Assembly (NCBI RefSeq): GCF_900078365.1
Contig: NZ_LT598653.1
Location: forward strand, 3,419,501 to 3,483,500
DNA length: 64,000 nt
DNA from: an uncultured Sphingopyxis sp.
GTDB taxonomy: Bacteria > Pseudomonadota > Alphaproteobacteria > Sphingomonadales > Sphingomonadaceae
Direction of reading: 5' to 3'
Every line of letters starts with the position of its first letter. Position 1 is the stretch's first letter. Positions 24,129 through 34,606 of this stretch are shown here, one piece after another. The translations under genes were made by a program, and so were the position numbers. The notes beneath the pieces were generated by a model. It searched no databases. It saw nothing but the letters and a program-made list of their open reading frames with translations, and was not told the DNA's origin.

Positions 24129-27100
24129 ATGCTGCATTTTATGTCTCAGAATATGTCCGACACGCCGGAAACGGACACGCCGACCCCCTCCACCGTCAAA
24201 ATCCCCCCGAAAGTCGCCGCCGCCTATCTGGCCGCGCTCGCCGGCAGCGCGCTGCCCGGCGAAGGCGACGACATGGACAAGGCCGCGCTGACCGACGCGA
24301 GCCAGTTCGCCGCGCGCGCCGCGCTCGAGCGCGGCGCCGAAACGCCCTCGCTGCTCCTCGAACCGATCGCCGCCGACGGCACCGACCGCCGGATGCGGCT
24401 CGCCATCATCAACGACGACATGCCTTTCCTCGTCGATTCGACCTCGCAGGCGGTCGCCGCGCAGGGACTGGCGGTTCACCGCATCCTCCACCCCGTCATC
24501 GCGGTGAAGCGCGATGCGAAGGGGCATTTGCAGGAAGCCGGCGAAGGCCCCGCGCGCGAATCGGTGATCTATATGGAGCTCGAGCGCGGCGACGCGCGCG
24601 CGCGCCGGCGCCTGCTCGACGGCCTCGAAGCCGCGCTACGCGACGTGCGCGCCGCGGTGCGCGACTGGCGGGCGATGCGCGCCGCGATGCTCGCCGACGC
24701 CGCGATGCGCGTCGAGGGCGAAGGCGCCGAGCTGCTGCGCTGGTTCGAGGGCGGGGCGATGACCCAGCTCGGCCATGAATGGCGGACGCGGGGCGGCAAG
24801 GTGCAGGATCCGCTTGGTATCAGCGAGAGCAGCGACAGCCAGCTCCTGTCGCCTGCGGCGCTCGACGCCGCCTTCGCCTGGTTCGACGCCCAGGAAAAGA
24901 AGGGGGGCGGCCACGCGCCGCTGCTGATCAAGTCGAACCGGCTGTCGGCGGTGCATCGCCGCGTGCTGCTCGACCTCGTCGTCGTCCCCGAACTGAAAGG
25001 CAAGAAAGTCGAGCGGCTGTCGATCCACGCCGGGCTGTGGACGAGCCAGGCGCTGTCGACGCCGCCCGCCAAGGTGCCGGTGCTGCGCGCGCAGCTCGAA
25101 GCCCTGATGGCGAAATTCGGCTTCGATCCGACGGGCCACGCCGGCAAGGCGCTCGCCCACGCGCTCACCGCGCTGCCGCACGATCTGCTGATCGCGTTCG
25201 ACAGCGCCTCGCTCGAAGAGCTGGTGCTGACCTCGATGTCGATCACCGACCGGCCGCGGCCGAAGCTGGTGATGGTGCAGAGCGCGCTCGGCCGCCACCT
25301 CTTCGCCTTCGTGTGGCTGCCGCGCGATGAAGTTTCGACCGGCCGCCGCCTGGCGGTCGAGAGCCTGCTGGTGCGCGAAGCGAGAGCCGGCGTGATCGGC
25401 TGGACGATGGTGCTTGAGGACGGCGGGGCGGCGCTGCTGCGCTACACGCTCGACCTGCGCAGCGGCGGGGTCGTCCCCGACACCGCGGCGCTGGGCGCGC
25501 AGCTCGAACAGATGGTGCGCGGCTGGCAGCCCGAGGTCGAGGCGGCGCTGGCGAAGCGCGGCGATCCGGGCCGCGCGGCGGCGCTCGCGGCGCGCTTCGC
25601 GCCGACCTTCCCGCCCAATTACCGCAACCTCTATAATCCCGAGGAAGCCGCGCGCGACATCCTGCGCCTGCGCGATCTCGACGCGGCGAACCCGCGCAGC
25701 GTGCGGCTCGCGCGCAAGAGCCTCGACGGCGACGACCGGCTGCGGCTCAAGGTCTATAGCGCCGCCGGCCCGCTCGCGCTGTCCGACGTCGTGCCCGCGC
25801 TCGAACATTTCGGCTTCGAGGTGCTCGAGGAAATCCCCACCGCGCTACAGGGCCGTGCGCCCGGAAGCGAGGGCGACGACGAGCCGCCGATCGTGATCCA
25901 CGATTTCACGCTGCGCCTGCCCGCCAATGTCGACGAGCTCGCGCTGCTTCCCCATGCCGAAGTGCTCGAAGGCGCGATCGCCGCGGTGCTGGGCGGCCGC
26001 GCCGAAAATGACGCGTTCAACGAGCTGGTGCTCACCAACCAGACCGACCCGCGCGCGATCGTCTGGCTGCGCGCCTGGTTCCGCTATCTGCGCCAGGGCG
26101 GCTCGGCCTATGGCATGGACACGGTGGTCAGCGCGCTGCGCCACGCGCCCGCGCTCACCGCCGCGCTGATCGAACGGTTCCGCGCGCTCCACGACCCCAA
26201 GGCGCGCGATGCGAAGCGCGCCGAGGCGCTCGAAGCCGAGATTCTCGGGGATTTCGCCGCGATCAAGTCGATCGACGAGGATCGGATCCTGCGCCTGTTC
26301 CACGCGGTGATCGGCGCGACGCTGCGCACCAACGCCTTCGCCCCCGCGGCCGAAGAGGCGCTGGCGTTCAAGATCGACAGCGCCCGGATTCCTGGCCTGC
26401 CCAAGCCGCTGCCGTGGCGCGAAGTGTGGGTCTATTCGCCGCGCGTCGAGGGCACGCACCTGCGCGCCGGTCCGGTCGCGCGCGGCGGGCTGCGCTGGTC
26501 CGACCGCCGCGACGACTTCCGCACCGAAATCCTCGGGCTGATGAAAGCGCAGCGCGTCAAGAACGCCGTCATCGTGCCGACCGGCGCAAAGGGCGGCTTC
26601 TATCCCAAGGCGCTGCCCGACGTGTCGCTCGACCGCGACGCGTGGTTCGCCGAGGGGACCGAATGCTATCGCATTTTCATCCGCTCGCTCCTGTCGATCA
26701 CCGACAATCTGGTCGGCGGCAAGGTCGTGCATCCCAAGGGCGTCGTGATCCACGACGGCAACGATCCCTATTTCGTCGTCGCCGCCGACAAGGGCACCGC
26801 GACCTTCTCCGACGTCGCCAACGCGCTCGCGATGGAGCGCGACTTCTGGCTCGGCGACGCCTTCGCCAGCGGCGGGTCGCACGGATATGACCACAAGGCG
26901 ATGGGCATCACCGCCAGGGGCGCGTGGATTTCGGTCCAGCGTCACTTCGCCGAAATGGGCGTCGACGTGCAGACCGACAGCGTGCGCGTCGTCGGCTGCG
27001 GCGACATGTCGGGCGACGTGTTCGGCAACGGCATGCTGCTGTCGAAGGCGATCAAGCTGACCGCCGCCTTCGATCACCGCCACATCTTCCTCGACCCCGA

Positions 27101-28859
27101 TCCCGATCCGGCGAAAAGCTGGAAGGAGCGCGAGCGGATGTTCAATCTGCCGCGCTCATCCTGGGCCGATTATGATGCCAAGCTGATCTCGAAGGGCGGC
27201 GGCGTCTTCCCGCGCAGCCAGAAGAGCATTCCCCTCTCCCCCGAGGTGCAGGCGCTGCTCGGCCTGTCGGTCGGCGAAATCGACCCCAGCTCGCTGATCT
27301 CGGCGATCCTGAAGGCGCCGGTCGACCTCCTCTGGTTCGGCGGCATCGGCACCTATGTGAAGGCCGCGAGCCAGAATAATGCCGAGGTCGGCGATCCCGC
27401 GAACGACGCGCTGCGCGTCGATGCCGAGGATCTGCGCGTCAAGGCGGTCGGCGAGGGCGCGAACCTCGGCGTCACGCAGGCGGCCCGCATCGCCTTCGCG
27501 GCGAAGGGCGGACGGATCAACACCGACTTCATCGACAATAGCGCGGGCGTCGACTGCTCGGACAATGAGGTCAACATCAAGATCGCGCTCAATCGCGAGA
27601 TGGCCGAAGGCCGCCTGTCGCAGGACGACCGCGACGCGCTGCTCGTGCGGATGACCGACAATGTGGCGGGTCTCGTGCTCGAGGACAACCGGCTGCAGGC
27701 GCTCGCGCTGTCGATCGCCGAAAAGGGCGGCTCGGCCGCGGTGCCGTCGCTGGTGCGGATCATGGAGACGTTCGAGGGCGCGGGCCGGCTCGACCGCAAG
27801 GTCGAGGGACTGGCGGCGAACGACGAGCTGCTGCGCCGCGCCGGCGAAGGGCGCGGGATGACGCGCCCCGAACTCGCGGTGCTGCTCTCGACCGCCAAGC
27901 TCGCGCTGCAGGACGCGATCGAGAACAGCGACCTGCCGGACGATCCGGCGCTGGCGAGCGACCTCGCCGCCGCCTTCCCCGACGAGATGCAGCGCGACTT
28001 TGCAACTGCGATCGCCGATCACCAGCTGCGCCGCGAAATCATCGCGACCAAGATCGCGAACCGCATCATCAACCGCATGGGCATCGTCCATCCCTTCGAG
28101 CTGGTCGAGGAGGAAGGCTGCGCGCTCGGCGACATCGCCGCGGCGTTCGTCGCGGTCGAGCGGCTGCTCGAGATGCCGGCGATCTGGGACGCGCTCGACG
28201 AAGCGAAGATCGACGAGGGCGTCCGCCTGTCGCTCTTCGCGCAAGCGGCGTCGGCGATGGCCTCGCAGATGGCCGACCTGCTCCGCGTCACCCAGAGCCT
28301 GTCGCAGCCGGGGCCCGTCGTCGCGCGGCTCGAGCCGGGGGTCGACCGCCTGACCGCCGGGGTCGATGCGCTGCTCAGCCCGTCGGTTAGGCGCCAGTGG
28401 GACATGCTCGCGCAGCAATTGCTCGACGCGGGCGCGCCCGAAACGCTGACCTCCGCCGTCGTTCGCCTGTTCAAGACCGACGGCGCGATCGGCATCGTCG
28501 ATCTCGCCGAGCGGCGCGGCGACGACGAGATCGCGGTGACGCGCGCCTTCACCCATCTGGGCGAAGCGCTCGGGCTCGACTGGGCACAGACGCTGGCGGC
28601 GCATATGAGCCCCGCCGATCCGTGGGAGCGCCTGCTCGTCAACAGCCTTGCGCGCGACTTCCAGCAGATGCGGCTGACCTTCCTCGCCGGATTGCCGAAG
28701 GGCGACCTCGACGCGGCGGTGACCAAATGGCTCGCCGACCATGCGCCGCGCGTCGAGCAGTTCCGCAGCACCGTCGACCGCGCGCGGATGATCCCGAACC
28801 CCAATGGCGCGATGCTGTCGCATATCGCCGGGCAGGCGCGCGGATTGCTGGGGCGTTGA
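24129..28859 (+). CDS. gdhB: NAD-dependent glutamate dehydrogenase, large (~180 kDa) type
   Basis: A 1576-residue enzyme that oxidatively deaminates glutamate to 2-oxoglutarate with NAD. The length matches the large GDH2 class of proteobacteria and streptomycetes, with long N- and C-terminal extensions around the catalytic core. Core motifs include GPVARGGLRWSDRRDDFRTE (near residue 780), IVPTGAKGGFYPK with the substrate Lys, and DGNDPYFVVAADKGTATFSDVAN. These are followed by a NAD-binding part containing GCGDMSGDVFGNGML. N-terminal ACT-like regulatory segments are known in the class. ATGs at 24141 and 24153 are alternative starts. Confidence 0.95.
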   Translation: MLHFMSQNMSDTPETDTPTPSTVKIPPKVAAAYLAALAGSALPGEGDDMDKAALTDASQFAARAALERGAETPSLLLEPIAADGTDRRMRLAIINDDMPFLVDSTSQAVAAQGLAVHRILHPVIAVKRDAKGHLQEAGEGPARESVIYMELERGDARARRRLLDGLEAALRDVRAAVRDWRAMRAAMLADAAMRVEGEGAELLRWFEGGAMTQLGHEWRTRGGKVQDPLGISESSDSQLLSPAALDAAFAWFDAQEKKGGGHAPLLIKSNRLSAVHRRVLLDLVVVPELKGKKVERLSIHAGLWTSQALSTPPAKVPVLRAQLEALMAKFGFDPTGHAGKALAHALTALPHDLLIAFDSASLEELVLTSMSITDRPRPKLVMVQSALGRHLFAFVWLPRDEVSTGRRLAVESLLVREARAGVIGWTMVLEDGGAALLRYTLDLRSGGVVPDTAALGAQLEQMVRGWQPEVEAALAKRGDPGRAAALAARFAPTFPPNYRNLYNPEEAARDILRLRDLDAANPRSVRLARKSLDGDDRLRLKVYSAAGPLALSDVVPALEHFGFEVLEEIPTALQGRAPGSEGDDEPPIVIHDFTLRLPANVDELALLPHAEVLEGAIAAVLGGRAENDAFNELVLTNQTDPRAIVWLRAWFRYLRQGGSAYGMDTVVSALRHAPALTAALIERFRALHDPKARDAKRAEALEAEILGDFAAIKSIDEDRILRLFHAVIGATLRTNAFAPAAEEALAFKIDSARIPGLPKPLPWREVWVYSPRVEGTHLRAGPVARGGLRWSDRRDDFRTEILGLMKAQRVKNAVIVPTGAKGGFYPKALPDVSLDRDAWFAEGTECYRIFIRSLLSITDNLVGGKVVHPKGVVIHDGNDPYFVVAADKGTATFSDVANALAMERDFWLGDAFASGGSHGYDHKAMGITARGAWISVQRHFAEMGVDVQTDSVRVVGCGDMSGDVFGNGMLLSKAIKLTAAFDHRHIFLDPDPDPAKSWKERERMFNLPRSSWADYDAKLISKGGGVFPRSQKSIPLSPEVQALLGLSVGEIDPSSLISAILKAPVDLLWFGGIGTYVKAASQNNAEVGDPANDALRVDAEDLRVKAVGEGANLGVTQAARIAFAAKGGRINTDFIDNSAGVDCSDNEVNIKIALNREMAEGRLSQDDRDALLVRMTDNVAGLVLEDNRLQALALSIAEKGGSAAVPSLVRIMETFEGAGRLDRKVEGLAANDELLRRAGEGRGMTRPELAVLLSTAKLALQDAIENSDLPDDPALASDLAAAFPDEMQRDFATAIADHQLRREIIATKIANRIINRMGIVHPFELVEEEGCALGDIAAAFVAVERLLEMPAIWDALDEAKIDEGVRLSLFAQAASAMASQMADLLRVTQSLSQPGPVVARLEPGVDRLTAGVDALLSPSVRRQWDMLAQQLLDAGAPETLTSAVVRLFKTDGAIGIVDLAERRGDDEIAVTRAFTHLGEALGLDWAQTLAAHMSPADPWERLLVNSLARDFQQMRLTFLAGLPKGDLDAAVTKWLADHAPRVEQFRSTVDRARMIPNPNGAMLSHIAGQARGLLGR

Positions 28860-28864
28860 TTTAA

Positions 28865-28950
28865 CCCGGCACCGGCCCGCTCCCCCGCCCAGCCTCCCGA
28901 TCCAGGATATTCTGTTGGGAGGCTGGGCGGGGGAGCGGGCCGGTGCCGGG
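28865..28950. repeat. 34-bp perfect inverted repeat with 18-base spacer
   Basis: The left arm runs 28865-28898 (starts CCCGGCACCGGCCCGCTCCC) and the right arm 28917-28950 is its exact reverse complement. The 18-base spacer (28899-28916) is AT-richer and contains GGATATTC. It occupies nearly the whole gap between the glutamate dehydrogenase stop and the next start. As RNA it would form a very stable hairpin. It does not match the other repeat families here. Confidence 0.9.
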
Positions 28951-28962
28951 TCGGAGACGAAA

Positions 28963-29820
28963 ATGCCCTTCCAGCCCCGCGTCGCGATCCTCGTCCCGGC
29001 GCCCGATTATGAAGAAAAGTGGCAGCCCGCCTTCGCGCGCAAGGCGGCGGCGCTGACCGCGGCGGGGCTGATCGTCGAGCAGCGCGTGTGGGCCGGTCCG
29101 GGCGATCTTGCGGGTTATGATCTCGTGCTGCCGCTCTTTGCCTGGGGCTATCAGCGCGACGTGGCGGCCTGGTATGCGCTGCTCGACCGGCTGGAAGCCG
29201 AGGCGCTGCCGGTGGTCAATCCGGTGCCGGTGCTGCGCTGGAACAGCGACAAGGCCTATCTCGCCGAGCTGAGCGCCAAGGGCGTTGCGGTGGTGCCGAC
29301 GGTCGAGGTCGCGTCGCTCGACGATGCGAGCCTCACCGAAGCGATGGCGGAGTTCGCGACCGACGAGATCGTGATCAAACCCGCCATTTCCGGCGGCGCC
29401 GACGGCACGCACCGCATCGCGCCGGGCGCGGCGCTTCCATCCGACGCGATCGGACAGCGCCGCCTCGTCCAGCCGCTGATGCCGGGCATCATCACCGAAG
29501 GCGAATATTCGCTCTTCTTCTTCGGCGGCCAGTTCAGCCACGCGATCGTCAAGCGCCCCGCCTCCGGCGATTTCCGCGTGCAGGAACAGTTCGGCGGGCG
29601 CGAGACGATGTGGGACGCGAGCGACGCGGCCCAGGCGCTGGCTGCGGCCGCGCTGGCGGCAGCGCCCGCGCCGCCGGTCTATGCGCGCGTCGACATGGTC
29701 GGCGACGCGGCGGGCAGGCTCCACATCATGGAACTCGAACTGATCGAGCCGTCGCTGTTCCTCCACCATGCGCCCGACAGGGGCGCTGCGTTCGGATCGG
29801 CGGTCTACGGCGCCATCTGA
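28963..29820 (+). CDS. ATP-grasp domain protein (RimK/GshB-like)
   Basis: A 285-residue protein with an ATP-grasp fold. Recognisable parts are an N-terminal pre-ATP-grasp domain (AILVPAPDYEEKW), the RWNSDKAYLAELSAKGV segment, EIVIKPAISGGADGTHRI (ATP-binding strand with Lys and Gly-rich loop), QPLMPGIITEGEYSLFFF, and YARVDMVGD with MELELIEPSLFL carrying metal-binding acids. Such enzymes ligate a carboxylate to an amine or thiol; the substrate is unknown. The start is 12 bases after the 34-bp inverted repeat. Confidence 0.82.
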   Translation: MPFQPRVAILVPAPDYEEKWQPAFARKAAALTAAGLIVEQRVWAGPGDLAGYDLVLPLFAWGYQRDVAAWYALLDRLEAEALPVVNPVPVLRWNSDKAYLAELSAKGVAVVPTVEVASLDDASLTEAMAEFATDEIVIKPAISGGADGTHRIAPGAALPSDAIGQRRLVQPLMPGIITEGEYSLFFFGGQFSHAIVKRPASGDFRVQEQFGGRETMWDASDAAQALAAAALAAAPAPPVYARVDMVGDAAGRLHIMELELIEPSLFLHHAPDRGAAFGSAVYGAI

Positions 29821-30050
29821 TCGGGCCGGCTCCGCCACAGCCATTGCCGGATCGCCGATGTCAGGTTCGGCGCATCATCCGCCTCCATCCGTTCGACGTC
29901 GATCCGCGCGACGAGCGCGTTGACCGGCAGCGCCAACCGCGCCGCTTCGGCTTCGAGCGCGTCCCAGAAGACGGGCTCGAGGCTGATCGAGGTCGGGTGA
30001 CCGGCGATCGTCACCGAGCGTTTGACCGGAGGATGATAGGATCGGGCCAT
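29805..30050 (-). CDS. Ribbon-helix-helix protein (RHH_4)
   Basis: An 81-residue protein with KRSVTIAGHPTSISLEPVFWDALE at the N-terminus and VNALVARID in the middle, the pattern of the RHH_4 family. These small DNA-binding-like proteins occur widely in alphaproteobacteria; their targets are mostly unknown. The 3' end overlaps the convergent ATP-grasp gene by 16 bases. No toxin partner is visible beside it. Confidence 0.82.
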   Translation of the reverse strand: MARSYHPPVKRSVTIAGHPTSISLEPVFWDALEAEAARLALPVNALVARIDVERMEADDAPNLTSAIRQWLWRSRPDQMAP

Positions 30051-30163
30051 GGTGGCGGCCTACAAGCTTTTGCGGTGATGCGGATACGATTTATTTGGGG
30101 TGGTCCGCAATTCCGGCGTTCCGTAAACCGGCCAGCCGATCCGGCGCAAATGCAGGCAGGTTC

Positions 30164-30907
30164 ATGACGGGATTTCAGGCGCTCACCGAAAAGGAAAAAC
30201 AGGCCTTGCGCCTGCTGGCGGGCGGCCATGACGCGAAATCGATGGCGCGGTATCTGGGGCTGTCGGTCCACACGGTCAACGAACGGTTGCGCGAGGCGCG
30301 GCGCAAGATGTCGGTTTCGAGCAGCCGCGAGGCGGCGCGGCAATTGCGCGACCATGAGCGCGGCGACCCCGAAAATCATGGGGACATGTCTTTGGGGGAT
30401 GCGGCGGCGGCCCCCGGCATGGAACAGTCCCGGGCATCGGCCGAAGCGCGCCGCATGTCGCGCCGCGCCGGCTGGATCGTCGGAGCTATCATCATGTCTG
30501 TCAGCCTTGCCTTATTTGCTCTCGCCTCGCTGTCGGGGAACGCCGGCACGCCCGCCGCCGCGCCGTCGACCGCGCCCGCCCAAAGCCCCGCGGTCGCGGC
30601 GGCACGCGACTGGCTCGCGCTGGTCGACAAGGGCGACTGGAACGGGAGCTGGGAGGCGACGGGGCAGGCGTTCAAGGCGCTCAACACGGTCGAGACCTGG
30701 ACCCGCGTGGCGATCCGAGTGCAGGGCCCGCTGGGGGCGGTGAAGTCGCGGGTACTGGTCAGCGAAGAGACGGTGCCCGCGCCGCCCTATGGCTATCAGA
30801 TGGTCAAGTTCCGCACCGATTATGCGAACAAGGCGGGGGCGATCGAGACGCTGTCGCTGGTGCGCGAGGGGGGAAGCTGGCGCGTGGTGGGGGTGACGGT
30901 GGAGTGA
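30164..30907 (+). CDS. Membrane-anchored LuxR-type HTH protein with DUF4019 domain
   Basis: A 247-residue protein with three parts. The N-terminal LuxR/GerE helix-turn-helix (residues ~6-65) contains LTEKEKQALRLLAGGHDAKSMARYLGLSVHTVNERL. A single transmembrane helix (WIVGAIIMSVSLALFALASL) lies near residues 105-125. The C-terminal part, from DWLALVDKGDWNGSWEATG to the end, matches DUF4019. The order places the HTH inside and DUF4019 outside the membrane, suggesting a one-component sensor or membrane-held regulator. The start at 30164 avoids a non-conserved extension upstream. Confidence 0.85.
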   Translation: MTGFQALTEKEKQALRLLAGGHDAKSMARYLGLSVHTVNERLREARRKMSVSSSREAARQLRDHERGDPENHGDMSLGDAAAAPGMEQSRASAEARRMSRRAGWIVGAIIMSVSLALFALASLSGNAGTPAAAPSTAPAQSPAVAAARDWLALVDKGDWNGSWEATGQAFKALNTVETWTRVAIRVQGPLGAVKSRVLVSEETVPAPPYGYQMVKFRTDYANKAGAIETLSLVREGGSWRVVGVTVE

Positions 30908-30951
30908 GGATTGGAGTGGGTCGGTCAGAGATTTGAGATAACCCTCTTTTT

Positions 30952-30979
30952 CCGTTCGTGCTGAGCTTGTCGAAGCACT
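30952..30979. repeat. Short dispersed repeat CCGTTCGTGCTGAGCTTGTC
   Basis: The element CCGTTCGTGCTGAGCTTGTC followed by GAAGCACT has the form of a short repeat found in many copies in sphingomonad and other proteobacterial genomes. It contains the near-palindrome GTGCTGAGCTTGTCGAAGCAC. Only one copy is seen in this window, so its repeat status rests on prior knowledge. Confidence 0.55.
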
Positions 30980-31100
30980 GCTCTTCCGCGGCGATGGCAA
31001 AGCCGCCGCCTGTCGTCAGACGGGTTCGGCGATCTTTCGGATCGCCGCCCCGCTGGCCGTGTCGATGGCTGCCGCTGCGCGGCACCGGCGCCTAGCGTGC

Positions 31101-31117
31101 CGTTCGCTTCGCGAACG
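31101..31117. other. Small perfect hairpin downstream of phbB
   Basis: CGTTCGC-TTC-GCGAACG forms a 7-bp stem with a three-base loop, 24 bases beyond the phbB stop. No T run follows on the minus strand, so termination is uncertain. The rest of 30980-31140 shows no gene. Confidence 0.45.
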
Positions 31118-31140
31118 CCATCGCTACGCGCCTGCCATCG

Positions 31141-31863
31141 TCAATACATATGCTGCCCCCCATTGATCGACATCGTCGATCCGGTGACGAAGCCCGCATC
31201 CTCGCTGCACAGGAAAGCGACGCCGCGCGCGATCTCGTCGGCCTGGCCCAAACGGCCGACCGGGATTTTGGCGACGATCTTTTCGAGCACCGGGGCGGGG
31301 ACCGCGGCGACCATGTCGGTATCGATATAGCCCGGCGCGATCGCATTCACGGTCACGCCCTTTTTCGCGCCTTCCTGCGCGAGCGCCTTGGTGAAGCCGT
31401 GGATGCCCGACTTGGCGGCGGCGTAGTTGACCTGGCCGTACTGGCCCGCCTGCCCGTTGATCGAGCCGATGTTGACGATGCGGCCCCAGCCACGCTCGAC
31501 CATGCCGGGGAAGCATGCTTTCGCCATGTTGAAGCAGCCGCCGAGGTTGATGCGCATCACGTCGTGCCAATCGTCGTAGGTCATTCGCGCGAGGGTGCCG
31601 TCGCGGGTGATGCCGGCGTTATTGACGACGATGTCGACCGGGCCGACTTCTGCGGCGACGCGCGCGCAGCCGTCGAGGCACGCCTGATGGTCGCCGACGT
31701 CCCATTTATAGGCCGGAATGCCGGTGCGCTCGGTGAAGGCCTTCGCCTTCTCGTCATTGCCGGCATAGTTGGCGACGACGGTGACGCCCTGTTCCTTCAG
31801 TTTCAGCGAAATCGCTTCCCCGATGCCGCGGCTGCCGCCGGTGACGATTGCGATGCGTGCCAT
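31141..31863 (-). CDS. phbB: Acetoacetyl-CoA reductase (NADPH)
   Basis: A 240-residue short-chain dehydrogenase that reduces acetoacetyl-CoA to (R)-3-hydroxybutyryl-CoA for polyhydroxybutyrate synthesis. The Rossmann motif TGGSRGIG is at residues 8-15, NNAG at 81-84, and the catalytic Ser134, Tyr147 and Lys151 lie in NIGSINGQAGQYGQVNYAAAK. The PhaB-type end TGSTMSINGGQHMY is present. GGGAG precedes the ATG at 31863. The polymerase and thiolase genes are not in the window. A FabG-like role is the main alternative, but the C-terminus favours PhaB. Confidence 0.92.
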   Translation of the reverse strand: MARIAIVTGGSRGIGEAISLKLKEQGVTVVANYAGNDEKAKAFTERTGIPAYKWDVGDHQACLDGCARVAAEVGPVDIVVNNAGITRDGTLARMTYDDWHDVMRINLGGCFNMAKACFPGMVERGWGRIVNIGSINGQAGQYGQVNYAAAKSGIHGFTKALAQEGAKKGVTVNAIAPGYIDTDMVAAVPAPVLEKIVAKIPVGRLGQADEIARGVAFLCSEDAGFVTGSTMSINGGQHMY

Positions 31864-31949
31864 AAATCAAGCTCTCCCACTGCGTTATCGCATCATGATT
31901 AGGCTGCGGCGCAGGGGCCCGCAAGTTGACCGGAACGTCAATCGCAAAG

Positions 31950-33509
31950 CTATTCGGGAAGGTGGACGGCTGAGCTGCTCAGCTGCGCCCGCGCCTTCGA
32001 AAAGTCGCCGATCGCGAGGTCGGCCCGCCCGATCGTCACGACCAGATCGTCGCCGTCGCCGAATCTCCGGCTCATCAGCCCGCTGCTCGGCAATTCGAGC
32101 AGGACCAAGTCGCGGCCTTCGTCGAAATCGGGCAGAGGACGAAGCGGTTCGCCGCCCATCGCCGCCATCTCGCGCATCGCCATCGCGCGCCACCGCGGCT
32201 CGTAGAAGGCGCGCGCCGGGGCCGACAGATTGCCGGGATCGGCGCACCACGCATGTTTGGCGCGGTCGAACAGGATCGTCCGATAGTCCTCGACCCACAG
32301 GTCGGCGTCGGGGTGATGCGTCGTCAGCGGCAGCGTGATCGTCTCGATCCGCTCGGCGCCGGTTTCGGGGTCGATCGTGCGGACCGCCCGCGCCCAGCGG
32401 ATCGCGTGCAGCGCCGCCATCACCGCGGTCGCATCGCCCGGCGAAAAGGCGTCGCGCGCCGCGCTGTCATGGACGATAGCGATGATTTCGCGCGCGCGCT
32501 CGCAGGCGTCGCGGTTGATCGCGGCGCACGGGTCCGATGCGTCGCCCCCGTTTGCCACCGCACCCTGTTCGAGCCGGCCGAGACGCATTTCGAGGAGCGC
32601 GGCCATCGCGGTCATGCTGCCCCAGTCGAAAGGATGGAAGGCGGGATCGGCGATGTCGTAGCCGCGGTCGGCGAACTCGCCGCCCGCCGCGAGGGCATCG
32701 GCCGCCTCGCGCGGATCGGCGCCGCCCGCGCGAACAGCGACGAGATCGACGGGCCATTCGGGAAAGGCGCGGATCGCGAAAGGCGCGAGGTCGCCCTGGC
32801 CCAGGTCGCCGTGCGGGCCGAACCAGCCTTCGGCGTCGTTGAGCGCGAAGGAAAGCGCGACCGGTACGCCGGTGTCGCGCAGATGCAGAACGCGCACTTC
32901 GGGCCGGCGGCGATGGAGGAAGAAGGCGAGCGCGCCCTCACGCGGCCCCAGCCCGTCCCACAGGTCGAGCGGCAGGGCTGCGCAGTCGATCTGCGCCAGA
33001 AAGTCCGCGGGCTGGCCGTCGATCTTCGGCCATTCCATGCCCGCCGCGAGCCGCGGACGGCCGCCGAGCCAGCTGTCGGTCGAAATCGCATCGCGCAGCG
33101 GAATCTGGGGAAGGAGGCGCAGCGCGACGGGTTCGGCTTCGTCGTGCTCGATCCGGTGCGCCTCTTCCTCGACATCGGCGACGATCGTCTCGAGCGCGGC
33201 CTCAATCGCGGCGGGCGATTCGGTGTTCAGGAAAGGGGCGAAGTCGCACGCGGCGTCATCGCCGCGCTCGTCGGCCATCTCGGGCGAGACCTGGCGGCGG
33301 ATTCGCGCCAGCCGCGACGGAGAGATTTCGACCTCGTCGAACCCGGCTTCGGCCCGGCGCGACAGTTTCGGCAGGCGATATTCGCGCGCAGGGCCGGACG
33401 TCGCCGTGGCCGGGCGCGAATGCCGCGACCGCCAGACGGCATAAACGAGTCCGGCGAACGCCAGCGTGACTCCGGCCAGCGTCAGTGCCGCCGTCAGAAT
33501 CTGGTCCAT
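31950..33509 (-). CDS. DUF1963 (YwqG-like) protein with N-terminal membrane anchor
   Basis: A 519-residue protein. One N-terminal transmembrane helix (LTAALTLAGVTLAFAGLVYAVW, residues 4-25) is followed by a charged linker and a DUF1963-like region. The family pattern is seen in SWLGGRPRLAAGMEWPKIDGQPADFLAQIDCAALP, GALAFFLHR and later acidic segments. Members are widespread and structurally known from B. subtilis YwqG, but biochemical function is not established. It has no close operon partner; hemH ends about 100 bases upstream on the same strand. Confidence 0.75.
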   Translation of the reverse strand: MDQILTAALTLAGVTLAFAGLVYAVWRSRHSRPATATSGPAREYRLPKLSRRAEAGFDEVEISPSRLARIRRQVSPEMADERGDDAACDFAPFLNTESPAAIEAALETIVADVEEEAHRIEHDEAEPVALRLLPQIPLRDAISTDSWLGGRPRLAAGMEWPKIDGQPADFLAQIDCAALPLDLWDGLGPREGALAFFLHRRRPEVRVLHLRDTGVPVALSFALNDAEGWFGPHGDLGQGDLAPFAIRAFPEWPVDLVAVRAGGADPREAADALAAGGEFADRGYDIADPAFHPFDWGSMTAMAALLEMRLGRLEQGAVANGGDASDPCAAINRDACERAREIIAIVHDSAARDAFSPGDATAVMAALHAIRWARAVRTIDPETGAERIETITLPLTTHHPDADLWVEDYRTILFDRAKHAWCADPGNLSAPARAFYEPRWRAMAMREMAAMGGEPLRPLPDFDEGRDLVLLELPSSGLMSRRFGDGDDLVVTIGRADLAIGDFSKARAQLSSSAVHLPE

Positions 33510-33610
33510 CGCCTGTCTCCATATGCGTGCGGGATCGCGCCCTTTCGGCGCCGCACCGGATCAATTTAGCGCAGGATCCTGAACAGTTGGTAAGCGGCAG
33601 CACCGGTGCG

Positions 33611-34602
<992 letters not shown>

Positions 34603-34606
<4 letters not shown>

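Noticed and set aside
29805..30050. Ribbon-helix-helix protein as an antitoxin
   Set aside because: No toxin-like gene is adjacent on the same strand, and the sequence matches the stand-alone RHH_4 family.
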